Of a DNA stretch of 64,000 bases, positions 11,764 through 23,626 are shown one piece after another; within the stretch, counting starts at the first letter, position 1; each line of letters begins with the position of its first letter. Where the stretch lies: NCBI RefSeq assembly GCF_030052815.1, contig NC_079499.1, positions 69,579,760 to 69,643,759 of the forward strand. Reading direction: 5' to 3'. This DNA comes from Hevea brasiliensis (taxonomy: Eukaryota; Streptophyta; Magnoliopsida; Malpighiales; Euphorbiaceae). Under the pieces are notes generated by a model, which was not told the DNA's origin, ran no database searches, and saw nothing but the letters and a program-made list of their open reading frames with translations. The translations under genes and the position numbers were made by a program.

Positions 11764-12640
11764 ATGAGCACAAAACAACCACCACCATCCAATATCCTTG
11801 CAAGCATACTTGATCACAACAGTTGAGGACCTAATCATGCGATTGGCTAAGAAGTTTGTAACTTGTCTGAACCTTGAACATATAGGATATGTTCTAGATT
11901 CAAATGTTTCTGGTCCCTTACCTCCAGAGGCCACACAAGAGGAACATGAAACTTTGGACAAGTGGAAGGAGCATGATATGAGAGCTAAGTGTTACATGCT
12001 TGCTTCCATGAGTAATGAGTTCTGAAGCAACATGAGAACATGCAGAGTCGAGTGAGATCCTCCTTCACCTACAAGAGTTGTATGGTGAGCATAGCAGAAT
12101 GCTAGGTATGAGATATCTAGAGGCTATTCCGTATGAGGATGTCCGAGGGATGTAATGTTGGGGATCATGTCCACAAGATGATTCGGTGATTGAGCGGTTG
12201 GAACATCTTGACTTCAACATGGATTTCCAACTACAAACAGATTTGATCCTTGCCCCTTCACGAGTCTTTTGGAAATTTTGTGACAAATTTCTATATGACT
12301 AAACAGAATGCACCTTAGCTGGTTTACTCAACATGCTGGTTATTGCCCAAAAGAATATGCCGTGCAATAAAGGAAAAGAGGTAGCTTTGATTGCATTTTC
12401 TTCTACTGGAAAGTCCAACAAGAAGAAGCGCAATAAGAAAAAGAAATCTCAGATTCCTGGTCCTTCCAAGAAAATAGCTAAACAGAAAAGGAAGATTAAA
12501 GCTGATAAAGGCAAAGGAAAGTGTCTCCACTGCCAACAGGAAAGTGTTTCCATTGCCAATAGGAAAGTGTTTCCATTGCCAGTAAGAAAGTGTTTCCACT
12601 GGCCAGAGTATAGTAATCTAAATGAATGCAATGCCATGGT
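11764..12640 (+). pseudogene. gag: Copia gag, broken, protease absent
   Basis: Translation from the ATG at 11764 gives a typical copia gag N-terminus (MSTKQPPPSNILASILDHN). It hits a stop at about 11824 and then changes frame. Later blocks are recognisable: IGYVLDSNVSGPLPPEA near 11880, DKWKEHDMRAKCYMLASMS near 11960, and LVIAQKNMPCNKG near 12340. A lysine-rich stretch and a nucleocapsid zinc knuckle follow. The knuckle is disrupted by four 23-bp repeats (12516-12604), so the CX2C half is followed by unrelated residues and then KCFHW. Protease, with its DSG-type motif, should follow, but the sequence goes almost directly to the GAG-pre-integrase domain. The protease has therefore been deleted. 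The only gag of this composite element is non-functional. Confidence 0.85.
12516..12604 (+). repeat. Four 23-bp repeats in the gag zinc knuckle
   Basis: Units start at 12516, 12539, 12562 and 12585 with GGAAAGTGT(T/C)TCCA(T/C)TGCC or a close variant. Because 23 is not a multiple of 3, each unit is read in a new frame. Three units (69 nt) restore the frame, so the fourth again reads KCFH. Confidence 0.9.
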
Positions 12641-15292
12641 GAAAACCAACTCAAGTTCAAAATATATTTGGCACTTAAGGTTATGTCATGTTGCAAAAGA
12701 TAGGATTGCAAAATTGGAGAAAATGGGGATTCTATCCTCATTGGGCTCTGAGCCTACTCCAACTTGTGAATCTTGCCTTCAAGGCAAAATGACTAGAACA
12801 CCCTTTGTTGGACAAGGGCTAAGAGCTGAAAATATTTTGAAACTAATACATAGTGATGTATGTGGTCCGTTTAAAGAAATGGTTAGAGGGGGCTTTCATT
12901 ATTTTATTACCTTTACTGATGATAAATCAAGGTTTGGGTATTTGTATTTGATGAAATACAAACATGAATCCTTTGAAAAGTTTAAGGAATTTAAATCTGA
13001 AGTAGAAAATCAAACAGGAACAAGTATTATAGCTCTTCGATCGATCGTGGAGGTGAATATTTGAGTACTGAATTTGATGAATACTTGAGAGAGCATGGCA
13101 TTGTTTCTCAGCTGACTCCTCCAGGAACGCCACAGCTGAATGGTGTATCTGAAAGGAGAAATCGTACCCTATTGGATATGATACGTAGTATGATGAGCTA
13201 TACTGATATGCCAATCTCCTTTTGGGGATTTGCATTAGAATCAGCTTTATATATTCTGAATAGGATTCCATCAAAATCAGTTTCTTCCACACCTTATGAG
13301 ATATGGCATGGAAGAAAACCAAGTCTTAAGCATGTTAAGATTTAGGGTTGTCCAGCTTATATCAAAAAGCTGAACACTGATAAATTGGAGACCAGATCAG
13401 AAAAAGGTCGATTTGTTGGATATCCAAAAGATAGTTTTGGATATTATTTTTATTTGCCTACTTCACAAAAGGTTGTGATAAGTAGAGATGCCACATTTCT
13501 TCAACAACAGTTTGTTCAAGAAGGAGGCAAAGGAAGGCAAATAGAGTTAGAATTGGAGAATTCTGACCAACCAACATCGATGGATATAGATCCATCTAGT
13601 CAACCTATACCCATTGATGAAACATCTACACTGTTCCTCGTAGAACAACTGTGGTATCTCACCCACGGTGAGATATGGTTTTCTTCATGAAGAAGAACAA
13701 GAGTTGTCTACTCATGAAGAAGTAGATCATGGAGATGATCCACTTACCTATGAAGAAGCTATATCAGATATAGACTATTCAAAATGGATTGATGCTATGA
13801 AATCCGAGATTGATTCCATGTATAAGAATCAAGTTTGGGATCTTGTTGACCCACATGAAGGTATTGTACCTATAGGGAACAAATGGGTTTTCAAGAAGAA
13901 AATTGGTTACGATGGAAAGGTAGAGACCTATAAGGCAAGGCTAGTAGCGAAGGGTTTCGCCAAAGGCAAGGAATAGACTATGAGGAGACTTTCTCGCTTT
14001 GTTGCCATGCTTAAATCAATTAGGATTTTATTAGCAATAGCTGCATACTATGATTATCGATTTGGCGGATGGATGTCAAAAGGCTTTTCTCAATGGATAC
14101 ATTGAAGAAAAAATTTTCATGGAACAACCTAAGGGATTTGAATCCCAAGATGGTTCCAAGGTATGCAAGCTAAAGCGATCCATTTATGGGTTGAAACAAG
14201 CTTCGAGGAGTTGGAACATCCGTTTTGATAAAGCCATTAAATCTTTTGGTTTTATCAAAAATGAGGATGAGCCATGTGTATATAAGAAGGTTAGTGACAG
14301 TGCTATCACTTTCCTTGTCTTATATGTGGATGACATCTTGTTGATGGGTAATGATACGGTATGTTTACAACTATAAAGGTATGGTCAAATACATTCTCCA
14401 TGAAAGACTTAGGGAGGCAACCTATATTCTTGGGATTCGCATCTATAGAGATAGAGCGAAAAGAATAATTGGTTTATCCCAAAGTCTATACTTGGAAAAG
14501 GTGTTAAAGAGGTTTAACATGCTTGATTCCAAGAGAGGATTGTTACCAGTGAGACATGGTATCCACCTTTCTAAAGAGATGTCTCCAAAGACACCAAGAA
14601 AGAGATAAGATGGCCAGATTCCATATGCTTGGCTATTGGAAGTTTAATGTATGCAATGTTGTGTACTAGGCGGATATCGCATATCTCGTTAGTTTGACTA
14701 GCGGTATCAATCCAATCCAGCCGAACATTTGGATAGTCATCAAGAATATCCTTAAGTACTTGAGAAGAACTAAGGATTTATTCTTGATTTATGGAGGAGA
14801 CTTGCAATTGGATGGTTATACCGATTCTGATTTCCAATCAGATATCGATGATAGAAAGTCTACCTCTGGATATGTGTTCATTTGTAATGGAGGTGCGATC
14901 ATTGGAAGAGTTCCAAGCAGAGCACGATTGCAGATTCCACTCATCGAGGTCGAGTATATTCTCGCATCGATGTCGCAAAAGAAGTCGCTTTGGATGAAGA
15001 AGTTCGTGATGTAACTTACAGTAGTTCCTTCCATTGAGTTAGCGGTTCCATTACCTCGTGACAACAATGGAGCGATCATCTGCTAAGGAACCAAGGTCTC
15101 ACCCAAAATCCAAACACATAGAAAGGCACTACCACATTATCGGAGATATAGTTGGGCAAGGCGATATAGCCATGCAGAAAAATAACATCACTAAAAATTC
15201 AAATTGATCCATTCACTAAGCTTTTGTCACAAGTTCAGTTAGACCGACATCTTGAGAAGATAGGTCTAAGGTATTGTAATGAATGGCTCTAG
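12641..15292 (+). pseudogene. pol: Copia pol copy 1: integrase, RT, RNase H
   Basis: The order is pre-integrase zinc finger (HLRLCH then CESC near 12670-12780), integrase catalytic core, RT and RNase H. Integrase aspartates are visible in HSDVCGPF (about 12850) and FTDDKSRFG (about 12915), and the glutamate in NGVSERRNRT (about 13145). A 1-nt deletion near 13043, relative to copy 2, destroys the DRGGEY block. TGG has become TAG at about 13345. RT starts near 13770 and YVDD is at 14323-14334. Further frame breaks lie near 13970, 14365, 14600 and 14940. RNase H ends at the stop 15290-15292, followed at once by the polypurine tract. Integrase before RT defines Ty1/copia. It is dead, but parent-like segments are well preserved against copy 2. 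Confidence 0.9.
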
Positions 15293-15306
15293 TGCTAGTG
15301 GGAGAT
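15293..15306 (+). other. Copia polypurine tract, copy 1, lacking its LTR
   Basis: TGCTAGTGGGAGAT matches the tract before the 3' LTR at 20692. Here the next base belongs to an inverted LTR instead of TGTTAG, which marks the rearrangement point. Confidence 0.8.
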
Positions 15307-17283
15307 ACTCTTTTAATATGTTTTTGGATCTGTATTTGCCATTTAAGATTTTAAAATTAATCAGATTAATTTTAGAACCCTAGATTAAATCAAGAACGAT
15401 TACACTAACCTCTTGATGTGCTGCAGCGTGTCTGCGCCTTTGAGATTCGTCTTGAGGACACGGATGTTGTCCCTCTAGCTTGTCCACACCAAGAACACCT
15501 ATGGCAGCCCTTGAACAGCTTCTAAAGCCTTTTCTATTAATTAGAAATTCAAGTTCTGCCTTTTAAGAGATTAGAGATGCAAACAGGACACTAGAAACAA
15601 TTTCTAGCGTTCTTAATTCAAGAGATTGATGGCTAATCTCTTTGAATTGATGAGAGATGAAGAAGAATGGCTGGAGAGGCTCAAAGTGGCGTGACATATG
15701 AGAGGAGAGGCTGCTGGTTGTGTTTTCTTTTCATAACCCCACTTAAATAGCTAGGTTAACACATTAAACCCTAGCCACATGTCACCTTTTGATTAGCTCT
15801 AGGTTTAAGTGACCCAATCACATTGTGCCAAGTGTCAAACCTATATTTAATCTTGATTTTAATCATCTTACATGATTAAAAAACATTTGGCAAGCTTATG
15901 TGTTATGCCATGTGTCACCATCTCATGGTGCCACGTGTCACACTGCAAAATGACCAAAATGCCCCTGTGTCTTAATTTTGAGTTCTTAACCCAAAATAAT
16001 TATTTTCTTCTTCTAATTAATTTATATCAAATATAAATTAATTAATTAATCTCTATTAATTAATTTCTCATCAATTAAATTCATATTTAAACACTTTAAG
16101 TATAAATTTAATTTATACTACACATCCAATAATCTAGATTTAGTTTCAAGTCATGCTAGGGACTTTGCAATTTTATTGCAAACCAAATCTATTTAATTAA
16201 TCAATTAAACTCTTTAATTAATTAATTAATTAAATCATATTTAAATAGGTGATAACTTGTGTATGTGTGTGGCTTACTAGGCTCATCACTAATTGGCAAT
16301 GAGACATGATATCAACTCTTAATATCATCAGAACTCTTTCTTACCATAAATGATTTCTCTAAATCATTTTATGAACCTCATAGACCATGGTTAACACCTA
16401 GCATAGCATGCCATGGCCACCCAATTAGTAATAAGGTTTACCTTAAATGAACCTATAATCATATGTTACCATGCACTAGAATCTCTCTGTTACAAAATCC
16501 CAACTCAAGCTGGAGTCATGGTTTATGTCAAACTCCATTTGCTATGAATATTATGTTCTCTTTTAATTCCAGTTCTTGATTAAAAGATTTTTCTCATCAG
16601 AAACTCTTTTCTGAATAAATTTATCTGTCCTGGCCAGGAACATGAAACATCAAGAACAATTAAATGAACATAGGATTTTATCTCTATTTACTTAGAGGAA
16701 CAGATTCCATCTTGATCAACACCTACCTCCATATATAACTAGCAGGAGCCAACACATGCCCATATACCCATACATAGTACAAGTATGAAAGCGATCAAAC
16801 TCAAACTACCTATATACAAGATAACTGTGCTATCTCGTGTCTAAAGATTATATGCGATATGATTTATGACAAAACATTGACAAGAGTAAACTCCATGTGC
16901 TTGTCATAAGTGTCACCGGTTCGCCTACTAATCATTTAAAAGTTCCTATAATGTTTGATATATGGAATGTTACTCACCATTACATCTTATTTATATCTAA
17001 AATAAATAACTTGGGAACAAACATAAATACAATCTTTATGTATAAGTCATGTCCTTATTATGAAGTATCCTCGATTGTGAACCTATTTATGATACTTTGT
17101 GCTAGAAATATTGTCACTCATATTCTTAACAACTTAAGAATAATATTTCTAACAAAATATCAATGGACCTTTTCTATTACACATAAATATATTATGTAAA
17201 CGGAAAAGTGGAAATGCCTTTTATTATTAAAAATATGTACAAGATACATACTAAATGATATGCTCTAGGGCATACTACTAACA
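15307..17283 (-). repeat. Inverted copia LTR, lacking its 3' end
   Basis: It is the reverse complement of the outer copia LTRs. It begins at the equivalent of 5'-LTR position 9857, so the last 127 bp are missing. It ends at 17283 with CTACTAACA, the intact LTR start. The reverse-complemented polypurine tract and RNase H follow directly. Confidence 0.9.
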
Positions 17284-18267
17284 ATCTCCCACTAGCACTA
17301 GAGCCATTCATTACAATACCTTAGACCTATCTTCTCAAGATGTCGGTCTAACTGAACTTGTGACAAAAGCTTAGTGAATGGATCAGCTGAATTTTTTAGC
17401 TGATGTTATTTTTCTGCATGGCTATAATGCCTTGCCCAACTATATCTCTGATAATGTGGTAGTGCCTTTCTATGTGTTTGGATTTTGGGTGAGACCTTAG
17501 TTCCTTAGCCTTTATGACTGCTCCATTGTTGTCACAGTGTAGTGGAACTGCTGACTCAATGGAAGGAACTACTGTAAGTTCTGTCACGAACTTCTTTATC
17601 CAAGCGACTTCCTTGCGATCTCGATGCAAAGAATATACTCGACCTCGAGTGGAATCTGCGATGCTCTGTTTGGAACTCTTCCAACCGATCGCACCTCCAT
17701 TACAAATGAACACATATCGGTAGACTTTCTATCATCGATATCCGATTGGAAATCGAATCGATAACCATTCAATTGCAAGTCTCCACCTCCATAAATCAAG
17801 AATAAATCCTTAGTTATTCTCAAGTACTTAAGGATATTCTTGACAGCTATCCAGTGTTCCAAACCTGGATTGGATTGATACCTGCTAGTCAAACTAACAA
17901 AGATATGCGATATCAGGCCTAGTACACAACATTGCATACATTAAACTTCCAATAGCCAAGCATATGGAATCTGGCCATCTTATCTCTTTCTTGGTGTCTT
18001 TGGAGACATCTCTTTAGAAAGGTGGATACCATGTCTCACTGGTAACAATCCTCTCTTGGAATCAAGCATGTTAAACCTCTTTAACACCTTTTCCAAGTAT
18101 AGACTTTGGGATAAACCAATTATTCTTTTCGCTCTATCTCTATAGATGCGAATCCCAAGAATATAGGTTGCCTCCCCTAAGTCTTTCATGGAGAATGTAT
18201 TTGACAACCATACCTTTATAGTTGTCAACATACCTGTGTCATCACCTATCAACAGTATGTCATCCAC
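17284..18267 (-). pseudogene. pol: Inverted copia RNase H and RT fragment
   Basis: On the minus strand this runs from the Val-Asp-Asp of the RT YVDD motif (18259-18267) to the RNase H stop (17298-17300). Blocks seen are LGIRIYRDRAKRIIGLS near 18140, LYLEKVLKRFNML near 18080, YLRITKDLFLIYGGG near 17800, and CDNNGAVIKAKELRSHPKSK near 17510. Several small deletions break the frame between 17590 and 17960. Sequence is very close to copies 1 and 2, so the inversion is not old relative to the insertion. It is not an independent inserted element: it lacks a second LTR and a target duplication. Confidence 0.9.
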
Positions 18268-18285
18268 TTATAAGAAGGTTAGTGA
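18268..18285 (+). other. Filler DNA at the inversion junction
   Basis: About 18 bases (TTATAAGAAGGTTAGTGAC region) match forward RT just upstream of YVDD, as at about 19650. They sit between inverted RT on the left and forward integrase on the right. Short shared bases (TATAAG on one side, TGA on the other) suggest two template jumps. Confidence 0.75.
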
Positions 18286-20677
18286 CTGATAAATCAAGGT
18301 TTGGGTATTTGTATTTGATGAAATACAAACATGAATCCTTTGAAAAGTTCAAAGAATTTAAATCTGAAGTAGAAAATCAAACAGGAAAGAATATTAAAGC
18401 TCTTCGATCAGATCGTGGAGGTGAATATTTGAGTACTGAATTTGATGAATACTTGAGAGAGCATGGCATTGTTTCTCAGCTGACTCCTCCAGGAACGCCA
18501 CAGCTGAATGGTGTATCTGAAAGGAGAAATCGTACCCTATTAGATATGGTACGTAGTATGATGAGCTATACTGATATGCCAATCTCCTTTTGGGGATTTG
18601 CATTAGAATCAGCTTTATATATTCTGAATAGGATTCCATCAAAATCAGTTTCTTCCACACCTTATGAGATATGGCATGGAAGAAAACCAAGTCTTAAGCA
18701 TGTTAAGATTTGGGGTTGTCCAAATTTATATCAAAAACCGAACACAGATAAATTGGAGACCAGATCAGAAAAAGGTCGATTTGTTGGATATCCAAAAGAT
18801 AGTTTTGGATATTATTTTTATTTGCCTACTTCACAAAAGGTTGTGATAAGTAGAGATGCCACATTTCTTGAACAACAATTTGTCCAAGAAGGAGGCAAAG
18901 GAAGGCAAATAGAGTTAGAATTGGAGAATTCTGACCAACCAACAGATCAGATGGATATAGATCCATCTAGTCAACCTATACCCGTTGATGAAACATCTAC
19001 AGCTGTTCCTCGTAGAACAACTGTGGTATCTCACCCAAAGATGAGATATGGTTTTCTTCATGAAGAAGAACAAGAGTTGTCTACTCATGAAGAAGTAGAT
19101 CATGGAGATGATCCACTTACCTATGAAGAAGCTATATCAGATATAGACTCTTCAAAATGGATTGAAGCTATGAAATCCGAGATTGATTCCATGTATAAGA
19201 ATCAAGTTTGGGATCTTGTTGATCCACCTGAAGGTATTGTACCTATAGGGAACAAATGGGTTTTCAAGAAGAAAATTGGTTCTGATGGAAAGGTAGAGAC
19301 CTATAAGGCAAGGCTAGTAGCGAAAGGGTTTCGCCAAAGGCAAGGAATAGACTATGAGGAGACTTTCTACTTTGTTGCCATGCTTAAATCAATTAGGATT
19401 TTATTAGCAATATGCATACTATGATTATGAGATTTGGCGATGGATGTCAAAGCGACTTTTCTCAATGGATACATTGAAGAAAACATTTTCATGGAACAAC
19501 CTAGGGGATTTGAATCCCAAGATGGTTCCAAAGTATGCAAGCTAAAGCAATCCATTTATGGGTTGAAACAAGCTTCGAGGAGTTGGAACATCCGTTTTGA
19601 TGAAGCCATTAAATCCTTTGGTTTTATCAAAAATGAGGATGAGCCATGTGTATATAAGAAGGTTAGTGACAGTGCTATCACTTTCCTTGTCTTATATGTG
19701 GATGACATACTGTTGATAGGTAATGATACAGGTATGTTGACGACTATAAAGGTATGGTTGTCAAATACATTCTCCATGAAAGACTTAGGGGAGGCAACCT
19801 ATATTCTTGGGATTCGCATCTATAGAGATAGATCGAAAAGAATAATTGGTTTATCCCAAAATCTATACTTGGAAAAGGTGTTAAAGAGGTTTAACATGCT
19901 TGATTCCAAGAGAGGATTGTTACCAGTGAGACATGGTATCCACCTTTCTAAAGAGATGTCTCCAAAGACACCTGAAGAAAGAGATAAGATGGCCAGGATT
20001 CCATATGCATTGGCTATGCGAAGTTTAATGTATGCAATGTTGTGTACTAGGCGGATATCGCATATCTCGTTAGTTTGACTAGCAGGTATCAATCCAATCC
20101 AGGTTTGGAACACTGGATAGCTGTCAAGAATATTCTTAAGTACTTAAGAAAAACTAAGGATTTATTCTTGATTTATGGAGGTGGAGACTTGCAATTGGAT
20201 GGTTATACTGATTCTGATTTCCAATCAGATATCGATGATAGAAAGTCTACCTCTGGATATGTGTTCATTTGTAATGGAGGTGCAGTCAGTTGGAAGAGTT
20301 CCAAACAGAGCACGACTGCAGATTCCACTCATCGAGGTCGAGTATATTCTGCATCGATCTCGCAAAAGAAGTCGTTTGGATAAAGAAGTTCATGACAGAA
20401 CTTACAAGAGTTCCTTCCATTGAGTCGAGTTCCACTACATCGTGACAACAATGGAGCAGTCATACAGGCTAAGGAACCAAGGTCTCACCAGAAATCCAAA
20501 CACATAGAAAGGCGCTACCACATTATCAGAGATATAGTTGGGCAAGGCAATATAGCCATGCAGAAAATAGCATCAGCTGAAAATCCAGCTGATTCATTCA
20601 CTAAGCCTTTGTCACAAGCTCGATTAGACCGACATCTTGAGAAGATGGGTCTAAGGTATTGTAATGAATGGCTCTAG
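18286..20677 (+). pseudogene. pol: Copia pol copy 2: partial integrase, RT, RNase H
   Basis: It starts inside the integrase core at the DDKSRFG block and stays open to about 19424. This stretch includes DRGGEY (near 18413), NGVSERRNRT (near 18510), the GYFV-like cap region, and RT up to the TYKARLVAKGF block (near 19310). A frame break near 19410 precedes the RT palm. The second open stretch (19434-20078) includes QSIYGLKQASR and YVDD at 19695-19706. RNase H follows from 20075 with YTDSDFQSDIDDRKSTSGYV. It is broken near 20330, where TTEAEY is lost, and ends at the stop 20675-20677. This is the best preserved copia pol in the window. It still lacks gag, protease and the integrase zinc finger. 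Confidence 0.9.
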
Positions 20678-20678
20678 T

Positions 20679-20691
20679 GCTAGTGGGAGAT
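20679..20691 (+). other. Copia polypurine tract, copy 2
   Basis: TGCTAGTGGGAGAT-type tract immediately before the 3' LTR. Confidence 0.85.
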
Positions 20692-22819
20692 TGTTAGTAG
20701 TATGCCCTAGAGCATATCATTTAGTATGTATCTTGTATATATTTTATTAATAAAAGGCATTTCCACTTTTCCGTTTACATAATATATTTATGTGTAATAG
20801 AAAAGGTCCATTGATATTTTGTTAGAAATATTATTCTTAAGTTGTTAAGAATATGAGTGACAATATTTCTAGCACAAAGTATCATAAATAGGTTCACAAT
20901 CGAGGATACTTCATAATAAGGACATGACTTATCCGTAAAGATTGTATTCATGTTTGTTCCCAAGTTATTTATATGAGATATAAATAAGATGGAATGGTGA
21001 GTCTCATGCCATATAACAAACATGATAGGCACTTATAAATGATAAGTAGGTCAACGGTGACACTTATGACAAGCACATGGAGTTTACTCTTGTCAATGTT
21101 TTGTCATAAATCATATCGATGCATATAATCTTTAGACTGAGATAGCACAGCTTATCTTGTATATAGGTAGTTTGAGTTTGATCTCGCTTTCATACTTGTA
21201 CTGTATGGGTATATGGGCATGTGTTGGCTCCTACTAGTTATATATGGAGGTAGGTGTTGATCAAGATGGAATCTGTTCCTCTAAGTAAATAGAGATAAAA
21301 TCCTATGTTCATTTAATTGTTCTTGATGTTTCAAGTTCCTGGCCAGGACAGATAGATTTATTCGTAAAAGAGTTTCGATGAGAAAAATCTTTTAATCAAG
21401 AACTGGAATTAAAAGAGAACATAATATTCATAGCAAATGGCGTTTGACATAAACCATGACTCACTTTGAGTTGGGATTTTGTAACAGAGAGATTCTAGTG
21501 CATGGTAACATATGATTATAGGTTCATTTAAGGTAAACCTTATTACTAATTGGGTGGCCATGGCATGCTATGCTAGGTGTTAACCATGGTCTATGAGGTT
21601 CATAAAATGATTTAGAGAAATCATTTATGGTAAGAAAGAGTTCTGATGATATTAAGAGTTGATATCATGTCTCATTGCCAATTAGTGATGAGCCTAGTAA
21701 GTCACACACATACACAAGTTATCACCTATTTAAATATGATTTAATTAATTAATTAAAGAGTTTAATTGATTAATTAAATAGGTTTGGTTTGCAATTAGAT
21801 TGCAAAGTCCCTAGCATGACTTGAAACCAAATCTAGATTATTGGATGTATAATATAAGTTAAATTTATATTTAAAGTGTTTAAATATGAATTTAATTAAT
21901 GAGAAATTAATTAATAGAGATTAATTAATTAATTTATATTTGATATAAATTAATTAGAAGAAGAAAATAATTATTTTGGGTTAAGAACTCAAAATTAAGA
22001 CTTGAGGCATTTTGGTTATTTTGCAGTGTGACACGTGGCACCATGAGATGGTGACACATGGCATAACACATAAGCTTGCCAAATGTTTTTTTAATCATGT
22101 AAGATGATTAAAATCAAGATTAAATATAGGTTTGACACTTGGCACAATGTGATTGGGTCACTTAAACCTAGAGCTAATCAAAAGGTGACATGTGGCTAGG
22201 GTTTAATGTGTTAACCTAGCTATTTAAGTGTGGTTATGAAAAGAAAACATAACCAGCAGCCTCTCCTCTCATATGTCACGCCACTTTGAGCCTCTCCAGC
22301 TATTTCTCTTCATCTCTCATCAATTCAAAGAGATTAGCCATCAATCTCTTGAATTAAGAACATTAGAAATTATTTCTAGTGTCCTGTTTACATCTTTAAT
22401 CTCTTAAAAGGCAGAACTTGATTTTCTAATTAATAGAAAAAGCTTTAGAAGCTATTCAAGGGCTGCCATAGGTGTTCTTGGTGTGGACAAGCTAGAGGGA
22501 CAACATCTGGTGTCCTGAAGACGAATCTCAAAGGCGCAGACACGCCGCAAAGACATCAAGAGGTTAGTGTAATCGTTCTTGATTTAATCTAGGGTTCTAA
22601 AATTAATCTGATTAATTTTAAAATCTTAAATGGCAAATACAGATCCAAAAACTTATTAAAAGAGTTTTAATATGTTGTTTATCATTGAAATTAAATAGAT
22701 AAAAATTATCATTGAAATCAAATAGGTAAAAATAAATCTTGCATGGTGCATGTGACCCTAGGTGAAAATTTTTGAATTCAATGGTATAATCTTGTGTTTT
22801 TCACGCTTCCGTTCCTTCA
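20692..22819 (+). repeat. Copia 3' LTR
   Basis: The LTR runs from TGTTAGTAGTATGCCC to GTTCCTTCA (2,128 bp), followed by the duplicated GCTTA. It differs from the 5' LTR by few substitutions and by a 27-bp tandem duplication at 22680-22733. Confidence 0.95.
22680..22733 (+). repeat. 27-bp tandem duplication in copia 3' LTR
   Basis: TATCATTGAAAT-led units start at 22680 and 22707. The 5' LTR and the inverted LTR do not show a second unit. Confidence 0.85.
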
Positions 22820-23620
22820 GCTTAGAATTACACCTAAATGTTAGTGAGGAGACATAAAATAATAAAATACAATAGAGGAAAATACAAGAAAAACAAAGGA
22901 AAAATAAGAGCAATGAAATGCGATTAAGTTAAATGAGCCAAAAACCGTAGCGATGGGTGACTGCACCGAGAAGTTGCGGCGAGGACCGTTGACTAGCCTG
23001 GGACCGCGAGGAACCCTGAAAAATATTTTTGGGACCTAATTAAACATCTATTGAGGTATAAATGACATTAGAAATATCAAAGAAAAATTAATAAATTAGT
23101 ATAAAGAAAAACGAAAAATCAAGAAACAAACAAAAATCGGTGTTATTGAAAAATCGGGAATACAAACCGAATAGGAGCATTTTGGTCAATTGACACCTAG
23201 AGTTGCCTTTTGACCTCAATGTCCATTAAAAATGAGTGATAGCACACCTTGAAAATGTCATGAAAATTAAAAATGTGGTACATAAAATAAATGATGGAAG
23301 TTTGGGGCATAATTACAATTAAGGGAAATTTTGGATTATAAAACATTTAATCCACCTTAGCGGAGCACTATGGATTTGTATATTGATTAAGTGGACAGCA
23401 TATCCCACTTCAGCCACTTCTTCTTCTTTATTTCATCTTTAAGCAGAATCCAATCCTCTCAAAAACTCTTTGGATGGCCAAAGCTTCATGCTCTTATCCA
23501 CCAAGATCAAGCCATGAAATCTTCAAGGTTCTTTCATTAAACTTTATCCTCCTACCTTGCCCAGCATATTAGGAGCAAAAAGAAGGAGTTTTGTTAAGGT
23601 TTGACCAAGCTCCAAAAAGA

Positions 23621-23626
23621 GGTAAG
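23621..23626 (+). promoter_or_regulatory. Splice-donor consensus in solo LTR II
   Basis: AAAAAGAG|GTAAGG, with GT at 23622, 872 bp from the LTR start once the copia insertion is discounted. It is at the same place as in the other gypsy LTRs. Use is inferred. Confidence 0.45.

Larger units (their letters stand above)
7885..22819 (+). mobile_element. Composite copia element with inverted middle
   Basis: Outer LTRs are at 7885-9984 and 20692-22819, both TGTTAG to TTCA, with target duplication GCTTA on each side. Between them are a forward internal region through RNase H (9985-15306), an inverted LTR lacking its last 127 bp (15307-17283), inverted RNase H-RT (17284-18267), and a second forward INT-RT-RNase H segment (18286-20691). 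Three RT-RNase H copies and three LTRs are therefore present in one insertion. The polyprotein type is Angela/Tork-like, tentatively. All coding copies are broken. Confidence 0.85.

Noticed and set aside
13061..13345. Reverse-strand ORFs opposite integrase (12927-13322 and 18394-18690)
   Set aside because: They mirror each other only because the integrase copies on the plus strand are similar; they are shadows.
15307..18285. Inverted block read as an independent nested copia insertion
   Set aside because: It has one LTR only, the LTR is cut, and no target duplication surrounds it.
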